From: Syntrophorhabdaceae bacterium
GTDB lineage: Bacteria > Desulfobacterota > Syntrophorhabdia > Syntrophorhabdales > Syntrophorhabdaceae
Direction: 5' to 3'
DNA length: 19,102 bases
Assembly: GCA_026415015.1 (NCBI GenBank)
Contig: JAOAHW010000106.1
Location: forward strand, 1 to 19,102
The notes under the pieces are model-generated. The model was not told the origin of the DNA and ran no database searches. It saw nothing but the letters and a program-made list of their open reading frames with translations. Each line of letters begins with the position of its first letter. Position 1 is the first letter of the stretch. Of the stretch, positions 8,331 through 16,102 are shown one piece after another. A program made the translations under genes and the position numbers.

Positions 8331-10142
8331 ATGAAGAAAGAGATAATGCAAGGAAATGCTGCAATTGCAAGAGGTGCCTGGGAGGCTGGGGTAAAGGTTG
8401 CAGCAGCCTATCCTGGGACACCAAGTAGTGAGATTTTAAGAGAATTTGCTGAAAATTATCCTGACATCTATGCAGAATGGGCACCTAATGAAAAGGTAGC
8501 ATTAGAAGTTGCAAGCGGTGCAGCCATTGCAGGCGTTAGGGCTATGGCATCTATGAAACATGTGGGCTTGAATGTTGCTGCAGACCCTTTAATGACCCTT
8601 GCTTACACAGGTATTAAAGGCGGTCTTGTAATTGTTGTGGCAGATGACCCAAATGTCCACAGCTCACAGAATGAACAGGATAGCCGTAACTGGACACGTT
8701 TTGGTAAGGTTCCTATGCTTGAGCCAGGAGATGGCCAGGAGTGTAAGGATTTTACCAAGATTGCCTATGAGATAAGCGAACAATTTGATACACCAGTGTT
8801 ATTAAGGTCAGAAACAAGGGTTTCCCACTCTGACTCCCCTGTTGTCCTTGAAGACAGGGTAGAACCAAAGATTGTTCCAGGTCTTGACCCTAAAGAGGCA
8901 CCTAAATATGTTATGGTGCCTATGAATGTCCGTGTAAGGCGCAAATTTGTAGAAGAGAGGATGAAAAAGCTTGAGGAATATGCAAATACGTTTAAATATA
9001 ACATCATGGAGATAAACGACACAAGTGTTGGTGTTATCTCAAGCGGCGTGTCATATATGTATACCAAAGAGGTATTTCCTGAATGGTCCTACCTGAAACT
9101 TGGAATGGTCTGGCCGCTTCCAAAGAAACTCATTACAGAATTTGCAAAGAAGGTAAAAAAGATAGTGATCGTTGAAGAACTTGACCCCTTCTTTGAGACC
9201 GAGATAAAGGCAATGGGCATAAAGATATGGCACGGCAAGGATGTAATACCCAATATGTATGAACTCTCTCCAGAGATTATTGAAAAGGCATTAAAAGGCA
9301 AAAAATACAAAGAACCAAAGATCAGGGTTAAACCAGAAGACCTACCAAGAAGACCACCTAACCTTTGTGCAGGTTGCTCCCACAGGCCTTTGTTTTATGC
9401 CCTGAAAAAACTCGGTGCATTTGTTTTTGGTGATATTGGTTGCTACACCCTCGCAACAGCACCACCACTTCAGGCAATACATACAACAATATGTATGGGC
9501 GCAGGCGTAGGTCAGGCTCACGGTGCAATGAAGGCACTGGGTAAAGAATGGCTCGGTAAGGTCGTTGCTGTCCTTGGTGATTCTACATTCCTCCATGGCG
9601 GTGTAACACCCTTAATGGACATTGTTTACAATAAGGGCAATGCAACAACCATAATTCTTGATAACATGATCACTGGAATGACGGGTCATCAGGAACACCC
9701 AGGAACTGGTTTTACTGCAAGACAGGAACCAACGCATATGATAGATTATGCAGAACTTGGAAAAGCTCTGGGTGTAAAGAGCATACGTCATGTTGACCCT
9801 TATAACATAAAAGAGACCATGGACATCATAAAAGAAGAAATGAATAAAGATGAGCCATCTCTGATTATATGCAAAGACAGCCCATGTATGCTTTTAAGAA
9901 GGGCAAAACCCTTAGAGAGGTTTAAATACCCCTTCTATTTTGTTGACAATGATAAGTGCAGGGGCTGCAAGATGTGTCTCGAGATAAACTGTCCTGCCAT
10001 AAGCTGGAAGGAAGGAGAAGGGCAGACAAAAGATGGACATAAGAGAAAAGGAACAGCTTATATAAATAAGGATCAGTGTGTAGGTTGCGAAGTATGTGTA
10101 CAAATATGTAAATTTGAAGCCATAGTCCCGGGCACAAAGTGA
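8331..10142 (+). CDS. iorA: Indolepyruvate:ferredoxin oxidoreductase, alpha subunit
   Basis: The large subunit of the oxygen-sensitive enzyme that converts indolepyruvate, phenylpyruvate and related arylpyruvates plus CoA to aryl-acyl-CoA and CO2 while reducing ferredoxin. The N-terminal pyrimidine-binding domain starts with YPGTPSSE at 27-34. The middle has CAGCSHRP at 346-353 and GDIGCYT near 367. The thiamine-diphosphate/metal motif is GDSTF at 416-420 with Asn445. The C-terminus carries two [4Fe-4S] motifs: Cys543, 546, 549, 554 (last spacing four, CP ending) and Cys583, 586, 589, 593 (CK instead of CP). At 603 residues it is full length. ATG at 8331 follows TGGGGGAAAC. iorB begins 11 bases after its stop. 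It is a cytoplasmic enzyme, likely working in amino-acid fermentation or reverse synthesis. Confidence 0.96.
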   Translation: MKKEIMQGNAAIARGAWEAGVKVAAAYPGTPSSEILREFAENYPDIYAEWAPNEKVALEVASGAAIAGVRAMASMKHVGLNVAADPLMTLAYTGIKGGLVIVVADDPNVHSSQNEQDSRNWTRFGKVPMLEPGDGQECKDFTKIAYEISEQFDTPVLLRSETRVSHSDSPVVLEDRVEPKIVPGLDPKEAPKYVMVPMNVRVRRKFVEERMKKLEEYANTFKYNIMEINDTSVGVISSGVSYMYTKEVFPEWSYLKLGMVWPLPKKLITEFAKKVKKIVIVEELDPFFETEIKAMGIKIWHGKDVIPNMYELSPEIIEKALKGKKYKEPKIRVKPEDLPRRPPNLCAGCSHRPLFYALKKLGAFVFGDIGCYTLATAPPLQAIHTTICMGAGVGQAHGAMKALGKEWLGKVVAVLGDSTFLHGGVTPLMDIVYNKGNATTIILDNMITGMTGHQEHPGTGFTARQEPTHMIDYAELGKALGVKSIRHVDPYNIKETMDIIKEEMNKDEPSLIICKDSPCMLLRRAKPLERFKYPFYFVDNDKCRGCKMCLEINCPAISWKEGEGQTKDGHKRKGTAYINKDQCVGCEVCVQICKFEAIVPGTK

Positions 10143-10153
10143 GGAGGTAGGCC

Positions 10154-10747
10154 ATGAAAAATAACGAAAAAACAACAAATATATTTCTATCAGGAGTTGG
10201 TGGTCAGGGTGCAATACTTGCCAGCAATATCCTCGGCGAGGTTTTCTTAAAAGCCGGCTATGATGTGAAAAAGGCAGAGGTGCACGGGATGGCGCAGAGG
10301 GGTGGCGATGTTACAACACACTTCAGATTCGGCAAAAAGGTATATTCCCCCCTAATAAAATACGGAGATGTGGATTTTCTACTCTCCTTTGAGCTTCTTG
10401 AGGCAATGCGTTACATCAACTGGGTAAAGCCAGAGGGTAAGATTATAATCAACAAGCAGCAGATATATCCACCAGCAGTCAATCTTGGTCTCATGAAATA
10501 TCCAGAAGATGTAGAAAAGACCTTCAAGAAGTTCTTCAAAGACAATGTATGGGTAGTAGATGGGCAGGGCATAGCAAGGAGCCTCGGAAACCTCCAGGCA
10601 GCCAATGTTGTCCTTGTTGGCGCATTTTCTAATTTCTTCCCTGAACTAAAACCAGAACAGTTCATCGATGCCATAAAAGGACTGCTTGCACCAAAACTAC
10701 ATGACCTCAATATCAAAGCATTCTATGAAGGAAGAAAGGCCCTTTAA
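10154..10747 (+). CDS. iorB: Indolepyruvate:ferredoxin oxidoreductase, beta subunit
   Basis: The small (gamma-type) subunit of the IorAB complex, 197 residues. It shows the glycine loop SGVGGQG at 13-19 and EVHGMAQRGG around 42-51, hallmarks of the POR/KOR gamma domain that binds CoA and partners the thiamine subunit. ATG at 10154 follows GAGGAGGT at 10141-10148, 11 bases after the iorA stop, so the two are cotranscribed and made in equal amounts. It is normal length. Its last codons overlap the hairpin region and possibly the first codons of the M16 peptidase gene. Confidence 0.95.
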   Translation: MKNNEKTTNIFLSGVGGQGAILASNILGEVFLKAGYDVKKAEVHGMAQRGGDVTTHFRFGKKVYSPLIKYGDVDFLLSFELLEAMRYINWVKPEGKIIINKQQIYPPAVNLGLMKYPEDVEKTFKKFFKDNVWVVDGQGIARSLGNLQAANVVLVGAFSNFFPELKPEQFIDAIKGLLAPKLHDLNIKAFYEGRKAL

Positions 10748-13298
10748 AAGGGGGCCTTTCCCCTTTTTTTACAAAAGTCTATTAGTAATCCTTCTAATTT
10801 TATCTCTATCCAAAACAGTATTTCCTATGGAGACACATATGCTTGATAACAATCTACAGTATATACTTGATCAGAGAAGGGGCTCTGGTGTAGTGGCAGT
10901 CCAGATATGGGTAAAGGTGGGCAGCTGGCATGAGAATAACAATATTGCAGGCATAACCCATTTTATTGAACATCTTATCTTCAAAGGCACGGAAACAATA
11001 AAGGCAAATGAGATGCCGGCAAGGATAGAGGCCCTTGGGGGAAGTGTAAATGCCTTCACCTCCTATGATAATACTGTCTATCATATTGTTATACCTGCAA
11101 AGGCATTTAAGGAAGGTTTTGAGCTCCTTGCTGATGCAGTCTTGAACCCTGCCTTCCCTGAGCAAGAGGTTATCAAGGAAAAAAAGGTTGTCCTCGAGGA
11201 GATAAAGATGGGTGAGGATGACCCCCAGAGAAAGCTGTTTAAAGAACTCTTTTCACTAAGCTACAATGACATCCCTTATGGAAGACCCATTATTGGATAC
11301 GAAACAACAATTAAAAACATGGATAGAAATGACATAATTGGATATTACAGACCCCACTATACACCTGATAATATGGTAGTGGTGATAACCGGTGATTTTG
11401 ATAAGGAAGAGGCAAAAAGACTTATAAATAAATACTTTTCATCGCGCATAAAAAAACAGAAGATAAAAACTCCGGACAAAGAAACAAAAAAGTCAACAGA
11501 ACAAAAGGAAAGGGTTATCGAAAGAGATATAAAAGAGAGCTATCTTGCTGTTTCATACAGGGTACCGCCTATTACACATGATGATATACCGAGTCTTGAT
11601 GTTCTTGCCACAGTCCTTGGAGATGGAGACAGTTCCCGTTTCAATGAATCCCTTAAATATAGAAAAGGTATAGTTACCGGTGTATCTGCCGAGCTTTTTG
11701 CGCCAAGATATGATGGCATATTCATTATATATTCCACATTTAAAGGTAATGACTATGGTCTCATTTTAAAGGAAATGGATAATGAACTGACGAGATTGAT
11801 AAAAGATGGCATAAACGAATGGGAGCTTATAAAGGCAAAGAATATTATAAGCTCCTCTTATATATATTCCAAAGAGACTGTCCAGGGAAGGGCAATGCAG
11901 ATAGGTAAATATCTTACCCTGACAGGAGAGATGGATTTTGTAGATAGATACCTCAAAAAGATAGAGGCTGTAAGCCAAGAAGATATAAAGAGGGTGCTTG
12001 AAAAATATATAATTGGCAAGGAGAGGAGACTTGCTGTCCTGGCACCTTCCAAGAAAGCAGAGAACCCCTACACATTTAAGCTGAAAAATAATATGAAATG
12101 CGTTGTAAATAAGAACAAATCGTCTCCGAGCTTTGCCTTCAGGATAGGTTTAATAGGAGGGCTAAAGCATGAACCAGAAGGCAAAAATGGGCTATTCAAT
12201 ATAATGTCCAAGATGCTCCTCAAGGGGACAAAAAACAGAGATGCCATCTCCATCGCAAGGGAGATTGACATGCTGGCAGGTGATATATCGCCTTTTAGCG
12301 GCAAAAACACATTCGGGCTAACAGGTAGGTTCTTAAGCAAGGATTTCAAGGTTGTTATGAAGCTAATCCATGAACTTTTAACAGAAACAGTCTTTAAGGA
12401 GGATGAGCTTGAAAAGGTCAAGGATGAGGTCCTATCTGAGATAAGGCAAAAATACGATGACCCTATCACATACACATTTTCACGATTCAGAGAGGTATTG
12501 TTTGAAGGTCATCCCTATGCAAAAGACCCAGATGGAAAAGAAGAAGACATAAAGGGCATAACCATAAATGATGTAGAAAACCTGTACAGAGAATATATAA
12601 CACCATCTGGTGCAGTCCTTGCCATATCTGGAGATATAGATGGGCAGGAGATTAAAACTATTTTTGAAGGCCTTTATTCTCAATGGAAAGGCAGATCCAA
12701 TACCCTGAAAAAAGCCATTATCAAGCCAAAAAAGAAGGATGTAAATGTGGAAAGGCAGATGCTTCAGACACATATTATCTTTGGCTTTTTAGGTCCAGGT
12801 ATAAAAGCAAAAGACAGATATCCTGTAGAGGTTATGAGTGCAATTCTATCTGGCATGGGCGGCAGGATTCACAGGGTATTAAGAGAGGATAATCCCTATG
12901 CATACGCACTGACCTTCTTTAATAGAGAGGACTATGAGACAGGCAGCATGGGTATCTATATAGGCACAGATTCTATGTATCTTGAGGATGTAAAAAAGAT
13001 AGCCATAGAAGAGTTAAAAAGGATTGCCCAAGAAGGTTTTACAGAGGAAGAGGTGAAGAATGCTAAAAATCGCCTGATAGGGAGAAATCTTATAAGTATG
13101 CAATCCAACAGAAATATAGTTACAGAGATGTGCCTTGATACAATCTACGGTCTTGGTCCTGGTCATTTCAAGGTGAAACCAGCATATATAGAAAAGGTGA
13201 CAAGAGATGATGTAAACAGGGTTGCAAAGAAATACATCAATCTTGAACATATGATTCAGGTCATAGTAGGAGGAAACAATAAGGCAATGAAAGAATGA
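10725..13298 (+). CDS. M16 family zinc peptidase, two-domain, with signal-like N-terminus
   Basis: A pitrilysin/insulinase-type (M16) metallopeptidase of about 857 residues, made of two homologous halves. The first half carries the inverted zinc motif HFIEH (His79, Glu82, His83) and the distal Glu near 158-159. The second half (about 435-857) repeats the fold, but its matching segment reads FNIMSKMLLKGT and lacks the metal ligands, as is normal for the partner domain. Near the end, GGRIHRVLRE and YAYAL match the conserved R/Y region. The start is uncertain. ATG at 10725 lacks a Shine-Dalgarno but gives a basic then hydrophobic leader (about residues 15-30) fit for export to the periplasm. ATG at 10840, with GGAG upstream, would give a leaderless 819-residue protein. 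It follows iorB and precedes moaC by about 40 bases. Confidence 0.85.
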   Translation: MKEERPFKRGPFPFFYKSLLVILLILSLSKTVFPMETHMLDNNLQYILDQRRGSGVVAVQIWVKVGSWHENNNIAGITHFIEHLIFKGTETIKANEMPARIEALGGSVNAFTSYDNTVYHIVIPAKAFKEGFELLADAVLNPAFPEQEVIKEKKVVLEEIKMGEDDPQRKLFKELFSLSYNDIPYGRPIIGYETTIKNMDRNDIIGYYRPHYTPDNMVVVITGDFDKEEAKRLINKYFSSRIKKQKIKTPDKETKKSTEQKERVIERDIKESYLAVSYRVPPITHDDIPSLDVLATVLGDGDSSRFNESLKYRKGIVTGVSAELFAPRYDGIFIIYSTFKGNDYGLILKEMDNELTRLIKDGINEWELIKAKNIISSSYIYSKETVQGRAMQIGKYLTLTGEMDFVDRYLKKIEAVSQEDIKRVLEKYIIGKERRLAVLAPSKKAENPYTFKLKNNMKCVVNKNKSSPSFAFRIGLIGGLKHEPEGKNGLFNIMSKMLLKGTKNRDAISIAREIDMLAGDISPFSGKNTFGLTGRFLSKDFKVVMKLIHELLTETVFKEDELEKVKDEVLSEIRQKYDDPITYTFSRFREVLFEGHPYAKDPDGKEEDIKGITINDVENLYREYITPSGAVLAISGDIDGQEIKTIFEGLYSQWKGRSNTLKKAIIKPKKKDVNVERQMLQTHIIFGFLGPGIKAKDRYPVEVMSAILSGMGGRIHRVLREDNPYAYALTFFNREDYETGSMGIYIGTDSMYLEDVKKIAIEELKRIAQEGFTEEEVKNAKNRLIGRNLISMQSNRNIVTEMCLDTIYGLGPGHFKVKPAYIEKVTRDDVNRVAKKYINLEHMIQVIVGGNNKAMKE
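10735..10770 (+). terminator. Terminator-like, mutually exclusive hairpins at the iorB/M16 junction
   Basis: Two overlapping stems can form. The first pairs AAAGGCCC (10735-10742) with GGGCCTTT (10752-10759). The second pairs AAAAGGGG (10746-10753) with CCCCTTTT (10760-10767) and runs into a seven-T tract ending at 10770. The second is a classic intrinsic terminator shape; the first shares its bases and would compete. It sits across the iorB stop and, if the M16 start is at 10725, inside that coding sequence. Confidence 0.6.
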
Positions 13299-13337
13299 TA
13301 TGTGTTATGACCAGGCCATAATAAGGAGGTGAGACCA

Positions 13338-13823
13338 TTGAGGTTTACCCATTTGGATGATAAGGGCAAGGCACAGATGGTAGATATCTCTCATAAAAAA
13401 AAGACCAACAGATTAGCCAAGGCCTATGGCAGGGTAAGGGTATCCCCTGATACTTATAACGCTATAAAGGAAGGATATGGGCCAAAGGGCGACATCTTCT
13501 CTGTTGCCAAGATAGCTGGGATTATGGCTGCGAAAAAGACACATGAGCTTATACCTCTTTGTCACCCCCTTTCCATAACCCATATAGATGTAGATTTCAT
13601 ACTCAATGACAATGAACATCTTGTAGAGATAATATCTACTGTAAAGACTACAAGTCAGACAGGTGTTGAGATGGAGGCCCTTGTATCTGTAACCCATGTT
13701 GCCCTTACAGTATACGATATGTGCAAGGCCATAGATAAGGGCATTGAACTTGGGCCATTCTATCTATTGGAAAAAGAAGGAGGAAAAAGCGGAAGATATG
13801 AAAGGAAAGATTCTGTCTGTTAA
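13338..13823 (+). CDS. moaC: Cyclic pyranopterin monophosphate synthase (MoaC)
   Basis: Works with MoaA in the first step of molybdopterin synthesis, converting 3',8-cyclo-dihydro-GTP to cyclic pyranopterin monophosphate; soluble. Conserved motifs are MVDISHK near 14-20, GPKGDIFS with Lys50, LIPLCHPL with His76, and YDMCKAIDK with Asp127 and Lys130. These line up, one residue lower, with the E. coli active-site residues Lys51, His77, Asp128 and Lys131. The 161-residue length is normal. The start is TTG at 13338, with AAGGAGGTGA at 13323-13332 in front; GTG at 13329 lies inside that ribosome site and is rejected. Its 3' end overlaps the MOSC gene by 26 bases, making a moaC-MOSC-mogA unit. Confidence 0.95.
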   Translation: MRFTHLDDKGKAQMVDISHKKKTNRLAKAYGRVRVSPDTYNAIKEGYGPKGDIFSVAKIAGIMAAKKTHELIPLCHPLSITHIDVDFILNDNEHLVEIISTVKTTSQTGVEMEALVSVTHVALTVYDMCKAIDKGIELGPFYLLEKEGGKSGRYERKDSVC

Positions 13824-14235
13824 TATCAGTAAAGATAAAGGCGAAAAAAAGACCAATATAGGCAGATGCAAGTTATTAGAGGCAAAAGGCCTTGAGGGTG
13901 ATGCCCATGCAGGCTTTATGCACAGGCAGGTGAGCCTCCTTGCCATAGAGAGCATAGAAAAGATGAGGCAAAAAGGGATTAATATTGAATACGGGGATTT
14001 TGCAGAAAACCTGACAGTGGAGGGTATTGACCTTGTATCACTGCCTGTGGGGACAAAACTCAGGGTAGGAGAAGGTGTCATGTTGAGGGTGACCCAGATA
14101 GGGAAACAGTGCCATAAAGGATGTGCAATATTTCAGCAGGTGGGCGATTGTGTTATGCCCAGAGAAGGCATATTTGCCGAGGTTCTCACAGGAGGCATTG
14201 TAAATACAGGTGATGATATTGAGGTTATAGGATGA
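13798..14235 (+). CDS. MOSC domain protein
   Basis: A stand-alone MOSC (molybdenum cofactor sulfurase C-terminal) domain of 145 residues, thought to carry or deliver sulfur to Mo/W enzymes or to act in cofactor trafficking. Visible features are GLEGDAHAG at 31-39, the GDFAENL segment at 66-72, LPVGTKLRVG at 82-91, and the cysteine-rich KQCHKGC with Cys105 and Cys109, followed by Cys118. The conserved MOSC sulfur-carrying cysteine is probably among these. The start is ATG at 13798; AAGGAGG lies at 13777-13783 and a weaker GGAAG closer. The open frame reaches 13744 but that part lies within moaC. It overlaps moaC by 26 bases and mogA by four (ATGA), so the three are probably translated together. 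Confidence 0.9.
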   Translation: MKGKILSVNISKDKGEKKTNIGRCKLLEAKGLEGDAHAGFMHRQVSLLAIESIEKMRQKGINIEYGDFAENLTVEGIDLVSLPVGTKLRVGEGVMLRVTQIGKQCHKGCAIFQQVGDCVMPREGIFAEVLTGGIVNTGDDIEVIG

Positions 14236-14720
14236 GGTATACTGTAGCCATTATAACAGTAAGTGATAAAGGGTCAAGGGGTGAGAGGGATGATAAAAGC
14301 GGTCCTGCCTTAGAGGGGATGTTAAAGGACTTCTATGATGTGAGAAAGGCATTGATTATCCCTGATGAGATAGATGTAATATCAGATACACTGAAGGCTC
14401 TTGTGGATGAAGAAAAAATAGACCTGATAATTACCACAGGAGGCACGGGTGTGGCTAAAAGGGATGTAACACCTGAGGCAACAAGGTTGGTCATAGACAA
14501 AGACCTCCCTGGATTTTCTGAGATCATGAGGATAGAGAGCTATAAGATAACCCCACATGGAATCATATCAAGAGGCATATGTGGTATAAGAGGCGAGAGT
14601 ATAATTATTAACCTGCCAGGGAACACCAAGGCGGCAACAGAGTGCCTTTCTTTTATTATGGCTGCCCTACCCCATGCCCTTTCAAAGGTAAAGGGTGATA
14701 CATCAGACTGTGCTCAATGA
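14232..14720 (+). CDS. mogA: Molybdopterin adenylyltransferase (MogA/MoaB family)
   Basis: Activates molybdopterin with ATP to adenylyl-molybdopterin before metal insertion; cytoplasmic. The 162-residue product has the start motif VSDKGSRGERDDKSG at 10-24, the pterin-binding TTGGTG at 68-73 followed by RDVTPEAT with Asp78, and the late LPGN turn near 138-141. This fits the MogA/MoaB family; the two names cannot be separated by eye, though the length and GERDDKSGP suit MogA. It starts with the ATGA overlap at the end of the MOSC gene. The 130-base AT-rich gap that follows marks the end of the operon. Confidence 0.92.
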   Translation: MRYTVAIITVSDKGSRGERDDKSGPALEGMLKDFYDVRKALIIPDEIDVISDTLKALVDEEKIDLIITTGGTGVAKRDVTPEATRLVIDKDLPGFSEIMRIESYKITPHGIISRGICGIRGESIIINLPGNTKAATECLSFIMAALPHALSKVKGDTSDCAQ

Positions 14721-14762
14721 TCTTTTGCCTCTATTAAAACCTATAAAAGCTCTAAATTTTAT

Positions 14763-14809
14763 AAATACACTAATTGGTTCATTGACCATAAAAGTTTTGT
14801 AGTGTATTT
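14763..14809. repeat. Inverted repeat, possible operator
   Basis: AAATACACTA (14763-14772) and TAGTGTATTT (14800-14809) are a perfect 10-base inverted repeat with 27 bases between. With one bulge the arms extend by further TATA bases. The right arm covers the candidate -10 box of the downstream gene, so binding of a dimeric regulator here could control it. A structural RNA or weak terminator role is the alternative. Confidence 0.55.
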
Positions 14810-14810
14810 T
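14782..14810 (+). promoter_or_regulatory. Candidate promoter of the coiled-coil gene
   Basis: TTGACC (14782-14787) and TATTTT (14805-14810) are separated by 17 bases. A better -10-like TATACT lies at 14810-14815 but at a 22-base spacing. It points at the gene starting at 14853. The -35 lies between the two arms of the inverted repeat and the -10 overlaps its right arm. Confidence 0.4.
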
Positions 14811-14852
14811 ATACTTTATAAATCCCATATTAAAAACAGGAGGATATAAGTC

Positions 14853-15866
14853 ATGGCCAAGGTTGTATCAGATAAAAGCACAAAGACAGAGATCCTGGAG
14901 GCATACAACGAGCTTATTGCAAAGATGAAGGAGCAGAAGGCAATGGATGCAAAGGTGATTAAAAAAGAGACAGAGGAAAAAGAGATTGTTAAGACAGCAT
15001 CCATGTCATCCATTGAGGATATAGTAAAGAGACTTGCAGGACTTAAACTCGATATTGTAAATGCAATGGATGGATTGGAAAAATTGCTCATAGACGAGTT
15101 TAAAAAATTAAGCGACCTAAAAAAGGCAACAGAGATCGAAAATAGAAACTTAGAAGAGCTATATCAGATAAAGGCAGAGGCAGAGAGTTTAACAGCATTG
15201 ATTTTTGCCCAAAAAGAAAAGAAGGCTGCCTTTGAAGAAGAATTAGCAAGAAAAAAGGCAGAGTTTGACGATGAGATGACCCAGAAGAAATTAGAATGGA
15301 AAAAAGAACAGGAAAGATACGAACAGGAGAAAAAAGAACGGGAGGCACAGTTAAAAAAAGAAAGACAGAGAGAGGAAGAGGAATACAATTATAACCTAAA
15401 ATTGGCAAGGAAAAAGGATGCAGATGCCTATGAAATGAAGAAGGCAGCCCTTGAGAAAGAACTCGCTGAAAAAAAGGCAGCCTTTGAGAAGGAATTTGCT
15501 GAGAGAGAATCTATATTATCGGCAAGAGAAAAAGAATATGAAGATATGAAGGCAAAGGTGGAGGCATTCCAGAGCGAACTTGCAAGGGCAATAAAAGACA
15601 CAGAAAAATCAATAACAGAGCGTCTTGAATTCAAGTATAAACATCAAACAGAACTGCTTATGAAAGAGGTAGAAGGGGAGAGAAAATTAAATCAACAGAT
15701 AATCTCAGTCCTTGAGAAAAAGATAAAGGAACAGGAAGAACTCATCCGCCAGCTCACTGAAAAGGCAAACGAGGCAGGCAGACAGGTTCAGGACATTGCC
15801 ATAAAGGCTATTGAGGGCGCATCTGTCCAGAGGATACAGATTGAAAGGGAAAAGGTAAAGGAGTGA
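14853..15866 (+). CDS. Highly charged coiled-coil protein of unknown function
   Basis: A 337-residue protein with no recognised enzyme domain. Residues 1-50 are a charged N-terminal segment. Residues about 52-90 (SSIEDIVKRLAGLKLDIVNA) look like a short helical domain. From about 92 to 310 it is an almost unbroken Lys/Glu/Ala/Arg-rich coiled coil, with repeated units such as KKAAFEEELARKKAEF, KKAALEKELAEKKAAF and EKEFAERE. The C-terminal 25 residues (GRQVQDIAIKAIEGASVQRI) are less charged and may be a binding tail. There is no signal peptide, so it is probably cytoplasmic or filament-forming. It starts at ATG 14853 after AGGAGGAT (14838-14845) and appears to have its own promoter. I do not assign a function; a cytoskeletal, scaffolding or SMC-like role is speculation. 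Confidence 0.8.
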   Translation: MAKVVSDKSTKTEILEAYNELIAKMKEQKAMDAKVIKKETEEKEIVKTASMSSIEDIVKRLAGLKLDIVNAMDGLEKLLIDEFKKLSDLKKATEIENRNLEELYQIKAEAESLTALIFAQKEKKAAFEEELARKKAEFDDEMTQKKLEWKKEQERYEQEKKEREAQLKKERQREEEEYNYNLKLARKKDADAYEMKKAALEKELAEKKAAFEKEFAERESILSAREKEYEDMKAKVEAFQSELARAIKDTEKSITERLEFKYKHQTELLMKEVEGERKLNQQIISVLEKKIKEQEELIRQLTEKANEAGRQVQDIAIKAIEGASVQRIQIEREKVKE

Positions 15867-16102
15867 TTTTTTTATAGAGGAGGGACATTTTATCTGGAAA
15901 ATCTTATATATCTTCAGCACTTTATGGAGATCGTTGATAGGAAATTCAGAACAACAACATCATAAGGCATGGTGTCATATACATCTATATTTCCAAAACA
16001 AAATAAGACGGAGTTTAAACCTCTTTTTGTAATGGAGGATATACGGTAACCTTCCTCAATAAAGGTTCAGACGACCATAGATCTGCCTTCATTTTTGTTG
16101 TT
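15867..16102 (+). other. Gene-poor gap with two start-less Shine-Dalgarno-like sites
   Basis: No gene is supported here. GAGGAGGG at 15877-15884 looks like a ribosome site, and the frame from 15877 stays open for 51 codons to TAA at 16030-16032, but it has no start codon and no recognisable product. That stop overlaps an ATG (TAATG, 16030-16034) whose frame ends after five codons at 16047-16049. The reading frame of the MFS gene is open through the right part from 16019. The area looks like decayed sequence at the edge of an acquired segment. Confidence 0.5.

Noticed and set aside
13329..13331. GTG as the moaC start
   Set aside because: It lies within the Shine-Dalgarno itself; TTG at 13338 has correct spacing.
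14742..14763. AT-only hairpin TATAAAA/TTTTATA after mogA as terminator
   Set aside because: The stem has no GC pairs and no following T run, and such pairing is expected by chance in this AT-rich gap.
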